From Ailanthus altissimus (Eukaryota; Streptophyta; Magnoliopsida; Sapindales; Simaroubaceae), in NCBI GenBank assembly GCA_946807835.1, contig OX327697.1, positions 12,087,001 through 12,151,000 on the forward strand: DNA of 64,000 nucleotides, in the 5' to 3' direction. The position numbers were made by a program, and so were the translations under genes. Shown one piece after another: positions 47,673 to 59,789 of this stretch (position 1 is the stretch's first letter; every line of letters begins with the position of its first letter). The notes below the pieces were generated by a model. The model searched no databases. It had not been told where the DNA came from and saw only the letters and a program-made list of their open reading frames with translations.

Positions 47673-49068
47673 TGTTGGTCTAAAATATAAAAAAAATTCT
47701 GTTTATAAAAATAAAAGCAACGAAAGTCAAATCGTCTTATTCATAATTACATGTATAGAAATATAAGATTACCTTAATTCTTCGTTATGGTAAATCTTGA
47801 ATTGACTGGTTGCAATCTTTTCTACTATCCTCATTCTTCAAACTTAACGCGTGTAGGCACGTGGATCTTTCTTAATCTCTAAAACAATAACACCAAAATC
47901 TGAGAGAATTGTGATAATTAAATTCTTTTCCCACATAAGAATATGTAAAAAAAAAAAATTTTCTCGATATGGTTATTCTATTCTTTACTACTCCATACCT
48001 CTCATATATATAGGAGTCTCCGTTAGGTATTTATAATTAGAGTTTGATTAGGATTTGAGTTAATAGAGGGACTACAAGACCCATGGGCTTCCTAGCTCCA
48101 ACTTAAAAGGCCTAGTTCTTATCATCTCATAAGACATCAATTCTTCTAAGTTAACCCCATGCTATTCCATTAAGAGTCAAGGGTTGTACTCTAGTAACTC
48201 ATGTTATAAAGTAAAAGCCCATGTAATTAAAACTCATTTTAATTAAATTGGGCTTGATTTTTAGACCAACAATAACCATCTAATTGACCCTCTAATTGAT
48301 GTCCATAATTAAAGTTAGGCCATGAAAAAAATGTCTTGCCTCTTTAATTACTTATTCGCCCCTAAGTTTTTGTATACTCTAATGATCACTTTTAATATGT
48401 CTATATTTGTAAATATATTCAGAAATAAATATTATTATTCAATAAATAATTTATTGAATAAATTGTGGTCACATATTTTAATGATCAAGTACTGCAAATA
48501 CTTAGGTGGACATTAATTATTAGATTCCATCTTGCAAATATAGTTCCTACGACCCATGAAATTATATCTCCAAGCTATCGAGGTTTTGACCGTTTATTTG
48601 GATCTCACTCTGTGATAACTCAAAAGATACAATACATGAATATAAGTTCATTACCTGTTCATGATAAAAATCAATCAAGCTTATTAAAGCTTTTGTAAAT
48701 TAAGATCTACGACATTTAGTTAACCAGATCAAAATCCATAATAGTCCCGTTCAATGTAACATATACACTAGTTTTTCTACTCGAAGTCTCTACTTCAATG
48801 ATCAAGGCAAATCATTCACTATAAGAAGTAGAAAAACTACAACCTTACATAATGAAATGCCATTTTTCATTAATGGCTACGAACTAGATTTAATTTATAA
48901 AGAACTTGTGATCTATACATTTTGTATTAACATCATATGCTTAATATATATATCATATACTTTATAAATATAGACTAATTAATGTATGCTCGATTATATA
49001 TATGAATAAATTTTATTAATTTAATAAAATGTTATTACACATGCTTTAAGGGCATAAAATGTCTAACA
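47673..49068 (-). repeat. 5' LTR of copia D
   Basis: Plus-strand TGTTGGTC to TCTAACA, 1396 bases, homologous to 41021-42438 throughout. Confidence 0.9.
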
Positions 49069-49073
49069 TTATT

Positions 49074-51344
49074 TTCATACCCTTTCACCAGAGATTGGCA
49101 CAAAGTTTGTGAATCTCTTGAATAAGAGACTTGGGAAGCCAAAAAATATTCATAGTATAAGCTAGGATTGATTAGATGACTACTTTAATAAACACCTTAC
49201 AGTCACCTACAGAAAATAATTGTCTTTTCCATCCCTTTAATATCTTTCAAATTTTCTCCTTAATGGTAGCAAAAAGATTCATCTTGTTTATGCTACTAAA
49301 ACTCAGCAGACTAAGATACTTTCCATGGGTCATTACCTCCTTCATGCCTAAGCATTAAGTCAACCAATTTGTTGTATCCTCTTTAACCCAGACCCCAAAG
49401 AAAATTGTTAATTTTTAAAAATTTATTACTTGCCCAGATGCCTTGTCATACTACCTTAAAAATTAGTTAATCATTAGAGAATTTGATACCTTTGCCCTTG
49501 TAAAAATTAAACTATCATCCACATAAAAAAAAAAAGATATGAAATAGTTGGACAACTTCTACTACACTTAAACCCTCTTAAATTGCCCCTTTGTTCAACA
49601 TTATGGATTAAAGCCGATAAACCTTCAACACAAATAAGAAAAAGGCACGAGGACATAGGGTCTCCATCTACAATAAAGTAACCAAGAATAAAAGCACTCT
49701 AAGTTTCAAGGATTATTTCATGCATAACGGTTCGAAGGCTATTTGCTAAAGTTTATCTATTTGCCAAAGTTTTTGCAATGATTTTATAACTCACATTGCA
49801 AATGCTTATAGGGCGAAAATTATAGCAAAAATTCGGTTCTTCTATCTTTTTGGAATTAGGAAACTTAAAGTTTTATAATTACTTGAATATCAACCCCTAT
49901 TCAAAAAACTAAGACAAGCCTCAATAATATCTTTGTTAATCATGTCCCAAAACTTTTGATAAAAAAGAGCTAACATACTATCCTTACCAAGAGCATTGGT
50001 GGGATACATCTGAAACACTGCTTGATAGATTTCTGCCGGCTGGAAAGAAGACTTAAGCCAAGTCTTTTTTTGCTCGGATAGACAGGTTTCAACAAAACCA
50101 AGAACCGAATATAGGTCATCTGTGGAAGGGTTGCTCGAGGAGAAGATATCAATAAAGTAAGAGATGAAAACCCATTCCAAATGACTTGTTCTCACCAAAT
50201 ATCGTCCATATTGACAACATCCCTAATAGTATTTTTCTTTTCTTAGCTGATGCCTTGTAGTGAAAAAATTGCGAATTTTTTCCTCCCGCTTTCAGCCAAG
50301 ACACGCGCCCACTGCCTCCAATATCTTTCACATTTATAGATCAAAATATCAAGTTATTTTTGCACCCTGTTGATGTCTTGCCATGATGCTTCATTCACTT
50401 GTTGATTAAAGGCTGTCAGTAGTTACCGTTTTTCTCTAATAGCATTCGACAGATGACAAAAAAATTTATAATTACAAGTTTTCAAGGCAGCTTTGATTTT
50501 CCCGTTATTAACCATAATTGACTCAAAGTTGCAACTATTTTGTCGCTAGCCCTTGGTAATGATCTCACGACAATCCTCTTTATCAACCTAAACTTCTTTA
50601 AAATGAAAATGGTTTGCTAACTGCCGAGAACTACCACCACTCGTCAATGACTCACCATCTTCAAAATCCATCAAAATAGGTTTGTTATCATAGCCCTAAA
50701 ATCTAAATGGTGGATAGTAGCCTTAGGAAATAAACTCGACCATTGACAATTCTGAATCATTTTGTCTAGTTGCTCCTAGAAAAAGTTTTTGTTGGACTTT
50801 CCGTTACATCAAGTAAAACAAGGACCAATGAACCCAAAACCATAAGGCCACGGTCGTCAAGGGCACTGCAAAAATTTTATATCAAATAATGTGGATGTAC
50901 CATCCCATTCAATTTTTCAGATTGGTATAAGATTTCAATGAAATCACCATAAAAAGCTAGGGTAAGGTGGAGAGAGTATAGATACGTTTAAGAGGAGACT
51001 AACATGAATATGTTGTGTTACAGGATGTCCATAAAATCCTGTTGATCTCCATACTTTGTTTTTATAAGAATGAACACACACATCAATATGGAAACGTGAG
51101 AATAATAAGAAACTGATCTTAAACTTAAAAGACCAAAATAAATCTAAACCACTGCTATGTCCAACATGTTCCATAACTAGTTTCTAGCAAAATCGAATTT
51201 AACTCAAAGATCTTCCATTTATTTATGATAGACAAGGGTTCCTATAAGAAAGATCAAGTTCGGGCAGTGATCATGTATAATTTTGTACAGGACATAGAAT
51301 GAACAAGGGTTGTTCGGCCCTTGCACATTCCAACTTATTTTCAT
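49074..51344 (-). pseudogene. LINE1 ORF2, endonuclease and reverse transcriptase
   Basis: Start ATG at 51344-51342, opening MKISWNVQGPNN, the usual N-terminus of the plant LINE endonuclease (MKxLSWNxRGL). Endonuclease segments include WRSTGFYGHPV and HIDVCVHSYKN (51100-51000). The linker has VSWLKAGGKNSQFFHYKAS (50300-50245). RT: FQMYPTNALGKDSMLALFYQKFWD (50020-49950), GDPMSSCLFLICVEGLSALI (about 49660-49600) and the active site FYVDDSLIFTRAKV (about 49535-49495), with both catalytic Asp residues intact. The thumb reads KGWKRQLF and NIFWLPKSLIQEIHKLC (49230-49100). Stops and frameshifts are moderate. Copia D interrupts it at 49069. Confidence 0.85.
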
Positions 51345-53086
51345 AGTGATCGGTGGCTCTGCGCCCTTGCAAGAGTCGTCTTTGAATTGTCTATGCAAAC
51401 GGGTGAGGATACTATATTGGTAACCATCTGTACAGTATCCATTGTTGAAGGGGTTGCCTCATCTTCAAAATCAAAATCAAGACTTTTCTCTCATGTCTAC
51501 CTCCACGAGATCGTTTTTATGTCAATTCAGCAAGAAAAAATGGCTCACTCTTCCATTTACTCACCTTTAATGTGGATACCTCCAAAGCTAGTTTTCATGA
51601 AAGATTCCTGGGACTCCCAAGCAGTTTTTTATGCCAAATCTTATTCTGTTGCAGACTAAGATTATGAGTGTTACCATTCTTTTTCTTTTTACCGTTTCTC
51701 TTATTCCTTGAATTTGATTTTGTTTGAAACTAAAAGGATTCTTAAATTGTTACTTCATGTAAAAGGTCCTCTTAGTTGCTAAATAGGGTTTGGCATCTTC
51801 CTTTTCTCATCAGCTCCCCCCTCTTGATTTTTCCATATTTCCTTAGAAACACTGGAAAATGAATTTACAGGCTGCTGCACATTAGGCATTTCATGCAAGA
51901 CCTCTTTAGCTGGTACCATAACTCCCACATAGGCCATCGTCTCCATGATAGGTTGAGATAGAGACGGAGTAGGCCTATTCATATTTGCAATCCGAGTCTC
52001 TCACGATTTTGAAAGTAGTTATCTAGCAGTAGCCTTAACACCCATAGGATGGTTAGGTCTTTTATTTAAGACGAAACCTGTAGTTCCAAAAAACCTTTAT
52101 CCTTCTTTGAACTGGTGGCATTTTTATTGAAAGAACTTGACTTATCTTTACCCTTGGGCACGGAACTATCATCCACCTTCACTTTCCCTTTCTTTAACTT
52201 TACTCCCTTAGCCTTTGTTTGGAACCAGAAGATAATTTTTGACGCCAAGAAGAGCAAGGAGATTTTAGTAGTGTCGACATCGATGGGATTGATGGACTAT
52301 CTCTTCCTTGATTTCGTTTAGCATTCCCCTTTTCCAAACCCAAAGAAAAACTTGCTCGAATCCATTTGCTATAGTCTATGCTTATATCTAGTGATAGCAG
52401 ATGATTGCGTAGGGTATTCTCTCTTTGGGTGACTAAATTAACCATAAATAAATCATAGATATGAAAGACGTTCATACCATGACAACACTGGTACCCATAT
52501 CTTCAAATCCATCAACCATGACCCATACAAAAGAATTTAGAGGTTGATCGATATTAATATTAATTCAAACTTTGATATACTTTCTCAAAACATTCTTCGG
52601 TAGCTCTATGATCAACTTCTTCCACCTGGCTAATCAATTCTCCAATACAAAAACCTATTTTCGCATGCATAAAGAAAAGATGTAGCCCATGAAATTGCAC
52701 CCAAAAAGAAACATTGTTAGAAGAAAGATGAAAAAGATGCCCTAGCCCTTTTGGAACTTCCAATACAATCACACTATTATTAAATGACCTTGAGTTGCCT
52801 ACAACCACTCTTTGGTTATACCTATCTGATCGAAATAAAACATAAAAATGTTTTTGCCCAAGCTTAAAGCCGCAATGGTAAAATCCTCAGAAGTTTGCCA
52901 TAATACATACATATGCGCAATGAAAGCAGCTCAGTTTATTGGTTTAGAACAAAAACATTTCCCAACTAAGGAGTGTGCAACACTTTTCTCCCTCTCTTTA
53001 AATGATGAATCAAGAATTGAAAGGGGAAAGATGCCATCCTGCAAATCAAGAGCAACATAACGTTTCAACATCTCTTCAACATCCAT
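51341..53086 (-). pseudogene. LINE1 ORF1 (DUF4283 / zinc-knuckle nucleic-acid-binding protein)
   Basis: I choose ATG 53086 because the sequence MDVEEMLKRYVALDLQDG is a standard opening for plant LINE ORF1. The DUF4283 region follows: REKSVAHSLVGKCFCSKPIN (52990-52931), then VIVLEVPKGLGHLF and VSFWVQFHGLHLFFM (52770-52680), then a degraded CCHC knuckle near 52480-52440 and SKWIRASF (52365). A Lys/Ser-rich tail (52257-52066) leads to MNRPTPSLSQP and PNPI-stop at 51779 in one frame. The continuing frame ends with a TGA at 51343-51341 that overlaps the ORF2 ATG. Several frameshifts are present. The ORF1 protein would bind LINE RNA. Confidence 0.75.
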
Positions 53087-53292
53087 AGGTCTGGTTGAGA
53101 TGCAAAAGCAATTTATTTGAAGCAGAATGGTGTCTAGGTGAGTTATGGCACTGAAATTTGATTTTTTTAGACTGTTTAAAGTGTGAGAATTGTGGTTGTT
53201 GGTCAGGACTATGTCGCTAGAAGCTGCGGCACCAAAAACTACTTGTCCAAATCTTTCGGAGAAAACCCTAAGAGAAGACTCCTTTTTCAAAG
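53087..53292 (-). other. LINE1 5' UTR
   Basis: From the presumed LINE1 5' end to the ORF1 ATG. A frame continues upstream to a GTG at 53296 but the family usually starts at the MDVEE Met. It is bounded on the right by CCACGCT (53293-53299), the candidate target duplication. Confidence 0.5.
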
Positions 53293-53299
53293 CCACGCT

Positions 53300-53948
53300 T
53301 TTGTATTTATCAACCCTTCATCCTTCAAATTTGTCAATTTTTCTGTATTTTAGGAAAATTGACATTTTTATTTTTATTTTTTTTTTAATACTGAATTTAC
53401 CTCTTATTGTTTTTAGAATACTAAAAAAAAACATTTATCAATTTAATCACTAAAAAAATACTCAATTTCTTTCTAAAAAAATTAATTTGAATATTTGTTT
53501 TTAAAAAATTGAAACCTAAATTGATATTTAAAAAATATTAAGAGACTAAACTATCAATTTTTTTTAGATTTTATGTTAAATTTTAGGAGTGAAGATTGTT
53601 AAAAATTATGTGAACATGTACTCTTATTATTGTATCAATAATTTACATCCTAATTAAATAATTTACTTAAGAGTTTGGATATTTCAATTCCATGACATAA
53701 TTTTTTTCCAAATTTTCCATGTGAAAAATAGCCCTCAGATTGTTGTGTTTGGAAATATTACCTGTAAACAAAAAGATTTATTTTTTATGAAAAGAATAAA
53801 TACATAAACTAACTTTCAAGAAACGCAAATAAAGTTTATTTTGTAAAAATATTTCAAATAATATAAAGTTTATAAAAAAATTATTGTTAGTTATAGTATA
53901 AAATTGTTTGGGATGGCAAAAACGCTCAATTTTATGATAGTTAAAAAT
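53300..53948. other. AT-rich spacer between LINE1 and element E
   Basis: Homopolymeric and AT-rich. An open frame at 53190-53453 is a low-complexity translation overlapping the LINE1 end. No gene is supported. Confidence 0.4.
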
Positions 53949-54961
53949 TGTTAGGATCTAAATGTTAGTCTGTGGAGCTCAAACACTAACTAATTGTGTG
54001 TGAGAGAAATGAATGTTAGAAAGTTTTAATTTTTAGGGTCATTTTGATGATGGAAAGTCCAAAGCCGAGTTAAAAGTGAATTGAACATCAAATTAGAGTT
54101 AGAGAGTTAAGGGGACCTGAGAGACACAGAGCACCTCGCCGACGCCTATCCTCCGACGCTTAAGTCTGGTACATGTGTTTTGGAGAAAGTTCCTTAGGGT
54201 TTACTTGCCCTGGAGAAAGTGTATAAAATTCTAGAGAGAATGAGAAAAGTTTTCTTTTACTAGAGAGCTATTCAAAATTTAAATTATTCAGTTGTTTCTT
54301 AACCACCTTTCAGTTTTAGAGATAAACTTGAGTTAGGAGGGTGCTAGCCTGGAGATTTCTCTTCAAGGATGACACATGGCAAACTACTATTAGAGAACAG
54401 TTCCTATCATAAATGGTATTTTAGAAAACTTGTTTCGTAGGGGCAAGAAGGCCATTAGACCTCCCCTGATATTTAGAGTACTAGGAATATTGGTGGATGG
54501 CTGCTTTTTGGAGTTGTTAAATTGAGTTGGTAAAACTTAAGAGCTTAGTGGATTTTTTAACTCTGTCCCCCCTAAGCTTAGTGAGTCTTATACTGAGCTG
54601 CCTAACTACTCTAGACATCTTGTATCTTCTATGTCAGTAAGAGACAAAGCTATATGCTTGTTGATGTGGCACTCGCTTATTGGCTCTTTGGAGATTCTAT
54701 TATCCAATTTTATCTTTAGGTCTGAGTTGTGCTAATGTGTATGCTTATTAGTGGGCTCATGATGACATAGCAGGCACTCAAGCTCTGATGACGTGTCCTC
54801 TGACATAGTACTAAATAGTGACATGTATTTTGATACGGGTCACTAAATGAGCTTTTTAGGTCAAGTTATAAAAATTCAAGTATTTGGGCCAGGTTGCTCA
54901 AGAAGTGGTTTGGACTTGAGTGCTAGACTGGACTAAATGTCACCAACTTTTACCCTCAACA
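53949..54961 (-). repeat. Probable 3' LTR of element E
   Basis: 1013 bases, TGTTAGGA to CTCAACA. In element orientation it starts TGTTGAGGG and is preceded by a good purine tract. No second LTR is in the window for comparison, so the limits are inferred from the termini and purine tract. TATAAAATTC at 54223-54232 is a plus-strand TATA-like site. If real, it would point toward the antisense gene, not the element's own transcript. Confidence 0.55.
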
Positions 54962-54982
54962 TCAACCCTCCTAGTTTCTAGT
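54962..54982 (-). other. Polypurine tract of element E
   Basis: Minus strand ACTAGGAGGGTTGA immediately before the LTR start TGTTGAGGG. Its position next to a TG...CA boundary supports the LTR call. Confidence 0.55.
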
Positions 54983-55142
54983 GTTAAGGTGAAGAGGCAG
55001 TAAGAGCTAACTTCTTTAGTTGACACATGGCATATCCCTATTGGCAGTATTTTTTCTTCTTTCTTCTTATTCTTTGAATTACTTTTGTACTACTATGTAA
55101 GATTAAGAAGTTACCCGACTGTGCTCCTTTTCCTTTACTTGT

Positions 55143-58100
55143 GTTCGTCGTGCTCTCAGTGCCACTCCTGCTCCCTCTTCAACTGCTCATTTTAAATTCG
55201 TTAAGAAGCTGACGGATGATAATTGGATGAAAGATTTAATGAAAGACCTCCCCAATTCTCCCCAACCTTACGAATTTGGTACTTTTGGTTAACGTGTTTA
55301 AGGGTGTATGCATGTGATTGTGTACATGTTGAAAAAACTAAATACATGTATCATATACACAATTTCGTAGCATGATTAAACATATAATCAACATATACAC
55401 ATGTAACTTATATCATTAACAACATAAGATGACGGAAACATACCCTTTAATAACTTTGGTGAAGATTTCAATTCTAAATTCTTCCTAACTCTAACTTTGA
55501 GCTCACCTTAAAGTGCACTTAATTTTCAACAATAAGGTTTTATTTTTGGAAAGAAAAATAAGAAGATTTATTTTTCTTTCTCTCTGATTTTTCTCACAAC
55601 ACTTTATTCAAAAGAAAAACTCTTCAAAATCAAAAACTCTCTAATCCTCTCTCCTTGTCGTTTTTGCTTCACCATTTGTTAATCAATTATTCAAAATAAT
55701 TTTTAGGTGTGTTAAGCACTTCACAAATGCTCCCAAAATTGATTAAATGGCCAAAAGAACTAAAAAATAATATTTGGTGGCAATTATACCTAATTAGTTA
55801 TATGTTTCCTACCTAAACCAAAAGAATAAACAAGTAAATAATATTAATATTTATTTAAATAATATTTATTCAATTATTCACAAACTATTTGAATAATTAA
55901 TTTTTTACCTTATTTAATTTTACTAACATAGTTAATGGATGAATTCACAGTAAAATAATTCATAGAACAAAATTGTCCCACTTGTTAACATCTAATTAGT
56001 TAACAACTCTTGTCAATTAATTAAGTGATGCACTTAATATTTAAGTCTAGACAAGTGCACAACCCGAGGAACCCTGAAATATATTTTCGGTTTGCTGTAA
56101 TTTCTAGGATATAACTGTTCAATCCACAACGATGCCCCAGTATAAAACGAGTACACTTCATATTGTGAGACTCTCTAGGTCTACGCCCAAATTGTCATAT
56201 AGAACTCCTTCATACGTCCATGAATGATGCCCCACACACACGTTACGGATATTACAAAGCAGTGTGTTAAACCATACAAGTTGAAGTTATAATATATTCG
56301 TATAATTCCTCCATCATTTATATTCGAATAAAGCAGAGATATAGATCAACACTGTCAAATCTCTATATGCAGGACCAAGAGCTTATCTCTAGAATTGTAT
56401 CTCAATAAATAATATTATCAAATACTTTTGTGATACTTTATCCTTAGGGTTAAACTCTTTTTCTGGAAATTACTGCTTATGGCCATAAGACTTTTTGAAA
56501 TATAATCTTAGAGTATTAGAATGTATTACTCACCCCAAATGAGCTAATGGATCCCATATCTATGCACACTGGATTTCATGAGCATCGAACCATACCCAAT
56601 GACACTTAGCGGTCAGACCATGAAAGTTTTCTGACATGTGTGGAACCAAAGTATGGTGGATTACTCATAAGCCCACCGTGGCACTTAGGTCAAAGGACCA
56701 CGAATACTACTCAACTCGAAAAAAAAACCCTTAATTGATGGCTTAATGGGATGTCTATTAGAGGTCTTTGTGAGTCTGTTCAGTATTCAGTCCTTACTGA
56801 ATACCTGTATCTCTATACGAGCTTCGACTAAACTCATGGTCTGCTAAAACTAACCATCTGGAACATCCAATATAGATATAAATCGATCTATATATTTATT
56901 AAGGTATTCACTGATATTTGCATAATGACAATTCCTAACACTATTTGTAACTCTTTGTAACTACGTCATTACTAATATATTCTCAGGTCTTTGTCCCATT
57001 TCAGACAAGACTCTAACTCTTTAGATATTGCCGACTCTTATAACCTGATAATTCTTATCAGTGCTAACTCTTAGAATTTATAACTCTCAGCATTGCTAAT
57101 TCTTAGCATTGATCTAAACTCATTTAGACCATATCTAAACTTTTTCAAATCATACAATGTCTGAAACGTTACAAGCATCTTACCATATATAAAATATAAT
57201 TAGTGATTTAATAAAATAATAATACTAATATAAATATTAAACAAATATTCATACATAAAGGGATGATACGTAAACATAAATTCCAACACTTTTATTGAGG
57301 AGGAGTTCTGTTGTTCCTCCCTCTACTAAGTATACTAGTAATAATCCTTTAGGGACCAAGAAAATGAAGGTACCTGAGTTCAACCCAACCTTTGTCCAGC
57401 CCAATTGCTACTCTGTCTATAGTATGCCCGAAAAGCTCTACCCTCTGAGGTAGCTAGATCAATCTCGCAATAGGATCATCTGAGTGCCGTATTTAAGGCC
57501 ATAGGCCAGGCTCATGAGGTATACCACACCATCCCTACTTGTTGAGTTATGGATCTTATTTCGTGGTTTCTTAACTTCACATAACTTGATGTTTATTTTG
57601 GTTGCCTTTATTTTAGATGAGCATAAGGAGGCGTTAGAAAAGGCTGTAAGGGTTATAGAGGACCTGGAGATACTACGAATAACTTTAAAAGAGACTAAAG
57701 AGGTGATCAAGGGCAAAAAAGACAAATATAAACAAAAGCTTTATCAGATGGCTAATGAGCTTAATAAAGTGAATGGGGAGCTATTGCAGATCAAGGGAGA
57801 GAATGAGGCTCTAGCGCTGTCCAACGATGAACTAAACAATATGGTGGACTTGCTAGAATAAAGGTTTAGGAATGTGGTACAGAAGGCACTGAGTCACACT
57901 TGTCAAATGGTATCGGATGCCTACCTTGAGTTGGATTTAGTTTCTTAGCTCTTGGAGCTTCTGCTACCTTTAGCCTAGTTGTCTAGAAGGAGAGTAGCAC
58001 TATAAAGGCCTTAATTAGTCATGTTTCCCCTCAATAAGAAGTCAGTAAGAAGCAGACAACCAATGACGCCCCTGAAGCTAATGTCCCCTTGGACTTTACT

Positions 58101-58181
58101 ACCTAGCACAACAAGGGCGATAAAGATGATGGTGGCAATGGCAACAATGGTAGTCAAGTGCCTCTTTCAGTGACTCTCTGA
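55143..58181 (+). pseudogene. Antisense coiled-coil gene of element E, probably intron-containing, split by a solo LTR
   Basis: Transcribed opposite to the element's pol. The first part (55148-55286) is open in the frame of SATPAPSSTAHFKFVKKLTD through PQPYEFGTF. It is interrupted by a family A solo LTR and continues at 57294 (IEEEF, later KMKVPEFNPTFVQPN). A GAG-gtatac donor at 57516-57524 and a pyrimidine-rich TTTATTTTAG acceptor at 57609-57618 could mark an intron of about 100 bases. After it, 57620-57861 encodes a strong coiled coil (HKEALEKAVRVIEDLEILR, ENEALALSNDELNN, heptad Leu/Ile). The tail is acidic and Gly/Asn-rich (KGDKDDGGNGNNG) to a TGA at 58179-58181. Stops and frameshifts make it a pseudogene. 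The protein's function is unknown. Confidence 0.6.
55282..57293 (-). mobile_element. Solo LTR of family A, copy 3, with CTTTT flanks
   Basis: LTR 55287-57288. In minus orientation it starts TGTTGGAATTTATG and follows the family sequence through the GAGTTAGCA subrepeats, the CACGGTGGGCTTATGAG and TGACCGCTAAGTGTC blocks and the GTAACGTGTGTGTGGGGC segment. CTTTT occurs at 55282-55286 and 57289-57293. The far end (GTTAACC in element orientation) has lost the CCAACA terminus seen in copy 2. No internal domain. Confidence 0.85.
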
Positions 58182-59789
58182 GTTGTAATCTACTGAGCTC
58201 AGGTCTTTCTTGATACTGCCTGCTAAACAACCTTCATGTTGCTTATTGCTTTTATTTGCTCCCATTTTTATAAACTCATTTAGTCTTTGCTAAACTTGCC
58301 TTCAGATGACTATATTCAATTAACTATAAACTTGGATATTGTGTTTGGTGTGTTTTAAGGCCTTGAACGCCCTTTGGTGAACTTTGTTGACATGTGTTTT
58401 TATAGGTCTAGGCTACTGAATAGCCCTCAATTACCCTTGGCACCAGGGCACTTTAGGCTCAAGCTAATTAATTGAGCAATAATAGTTAATATACAAATTA
58501 TTTTGGATATGGTAAACTTCAGTATGCTTTGTCTCTTGTTTTGATAAATATATGGTCATATGTTTGGTGATTGCTTACATGTAAATATGGTATGCTTTGA
58601 TTTCACTATCATAGCATGTAAGAGAATAATTGCATGTTTGGCACATTAATCCTTTATTACTTTGAACTATGAGCTTTCTCAAATATCACATAATGAACCT
58701 AAATCTAGTGAAAATCACTACTATCACTTGACTTAATAGCCTTGGACATTATCCACATGTGCCATTAAAAAGGCTTTAATAACTTTATTTTTATCAAAAG
58801 TAAGGTATTGAAGATGGAAGCACAGTGCATGGAGATTAAAATAGTATCAAGTACTCAAACCTTTGAAGCTAGCGTGTTTTCATTGTACTTTAAGTCTCCT
58901 CAACCACTTCTTTTGTAAATGGTTGATAGGCATCTCACTCAAGTTCATAGCTCAGTAATACTGAAGATAATTCTACATGAAATTAGGCTCTATTCCCAAC
59001 CGTTCACCCTTAGATATAGCCCGTAGGGTGTGAGGAGACTGTGTACCCTTCTTTATATATGGTCACATGCAAAGGGTATAAGGAAAGGAGTACAACATAT
59101 ATTCATATGGTGATATATGAAGAACTTTTCATTTCTATTTTTATAGGTATAGCTTACTCTATTGTACTTCGTGCCCCATTGAGGCACTCTTTCCATCCAT
59201 ATGGTGAGTATTCCTCTTACATAGGATGCTTGAGGTCTCAGTGTAACCCTGTTGAGGGGATCTTTAAAACCTTTTCACATAGACATGATCCTTAAGATTT
59301 TACTCTCAGTATATGCACAAGGAGTAAATGGAGATAATACTTTCCTTGAGGGATCGACTACTTACTCTCAAATTAGGATCTAAGCCATTCTCACTCTCTT
59401 TCACACTATAGGAGCAGGGACGCTCAGTGGCACATAATGGCCTAGCAATCACTGGAGATAAAATAACATGAAGAACATCTTTTCATTTCATTAGTGAACA
59501 TTAGAAGATATCTAGCACAGTCCTAACATCCTACTACATATTGAGTAAGTGAGAAGTAGTTCCCTTACTATGTCTACTAAGACTTTTTAGAATTCATAAA
59601 CAACTAAGCTTGTTGGAGGCGTATTTGAGCTCTGAGGAAGACTAAAAGATAACAACTGACAAAAGCTTGAAAAAGGAACTTAATGGAGAATAAAAGTACC
59701 TACCACTCACTAGTAGTACTTGCAGAGTTGAGCTGTATTCCATGAATGCTTCACTTGTTTACCATTCGGGTGACTCGGTTTGTAAGTTC
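58182..59789. other. Spacer between the antisense gene and integrase of E
   Basis: No domain on either strand. Open frame 59041-59295 has no recognisable similarity. Long non-coding stretches here are usual in Tat-like elements. Confidence 0.4.

Larger units (their letters stand above)
41021..49068 (-). mobile_element. Ty1/copia retrotransposon D, minus strand, same family as C
   Basis: 3' LTR 41021-42438, pol, gag, leader, primer site and 5' LTR 47673-49068. Homologous to element C throughout, and about 2.3 kb shorter mainly because it lacks the solo LTR in gag. The flanks TTATA (41016-41020) and TTATT (49069-49073) match at four of five positions and are a probable decayed target duplication. 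It interrupts LINE1 in the RT thumb region. Together with C it forms a tail-to-tail inverted pair with 868 bases between. Confidence 0.9.
29040..53292 (-). mobile_element. LINE1: full-length L1-type non-LTR retrotransposon split into three pieces
   Basis: Read right to left: 5' UTR, ORF1 (DUF4283 and zinc-knuckle type), ORF2 with endonuclease, RT, zf-RVT and RNase H, then a 3' tail seen on the plus strand as TTTTTATTTTTATTTTTTTT at 29041-29060. The three pieces, 53292-49069, 41020-40153 and 29778-29040, continue one another in domain order across copia D and copia C. A 7-base match, CCACGCT, flanks the whole element (29033-29039 and 53293-53299) and is a candidate target duplication. Without the inserts LINE1 is about 5.8 kb. 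Confidence 0.85.
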
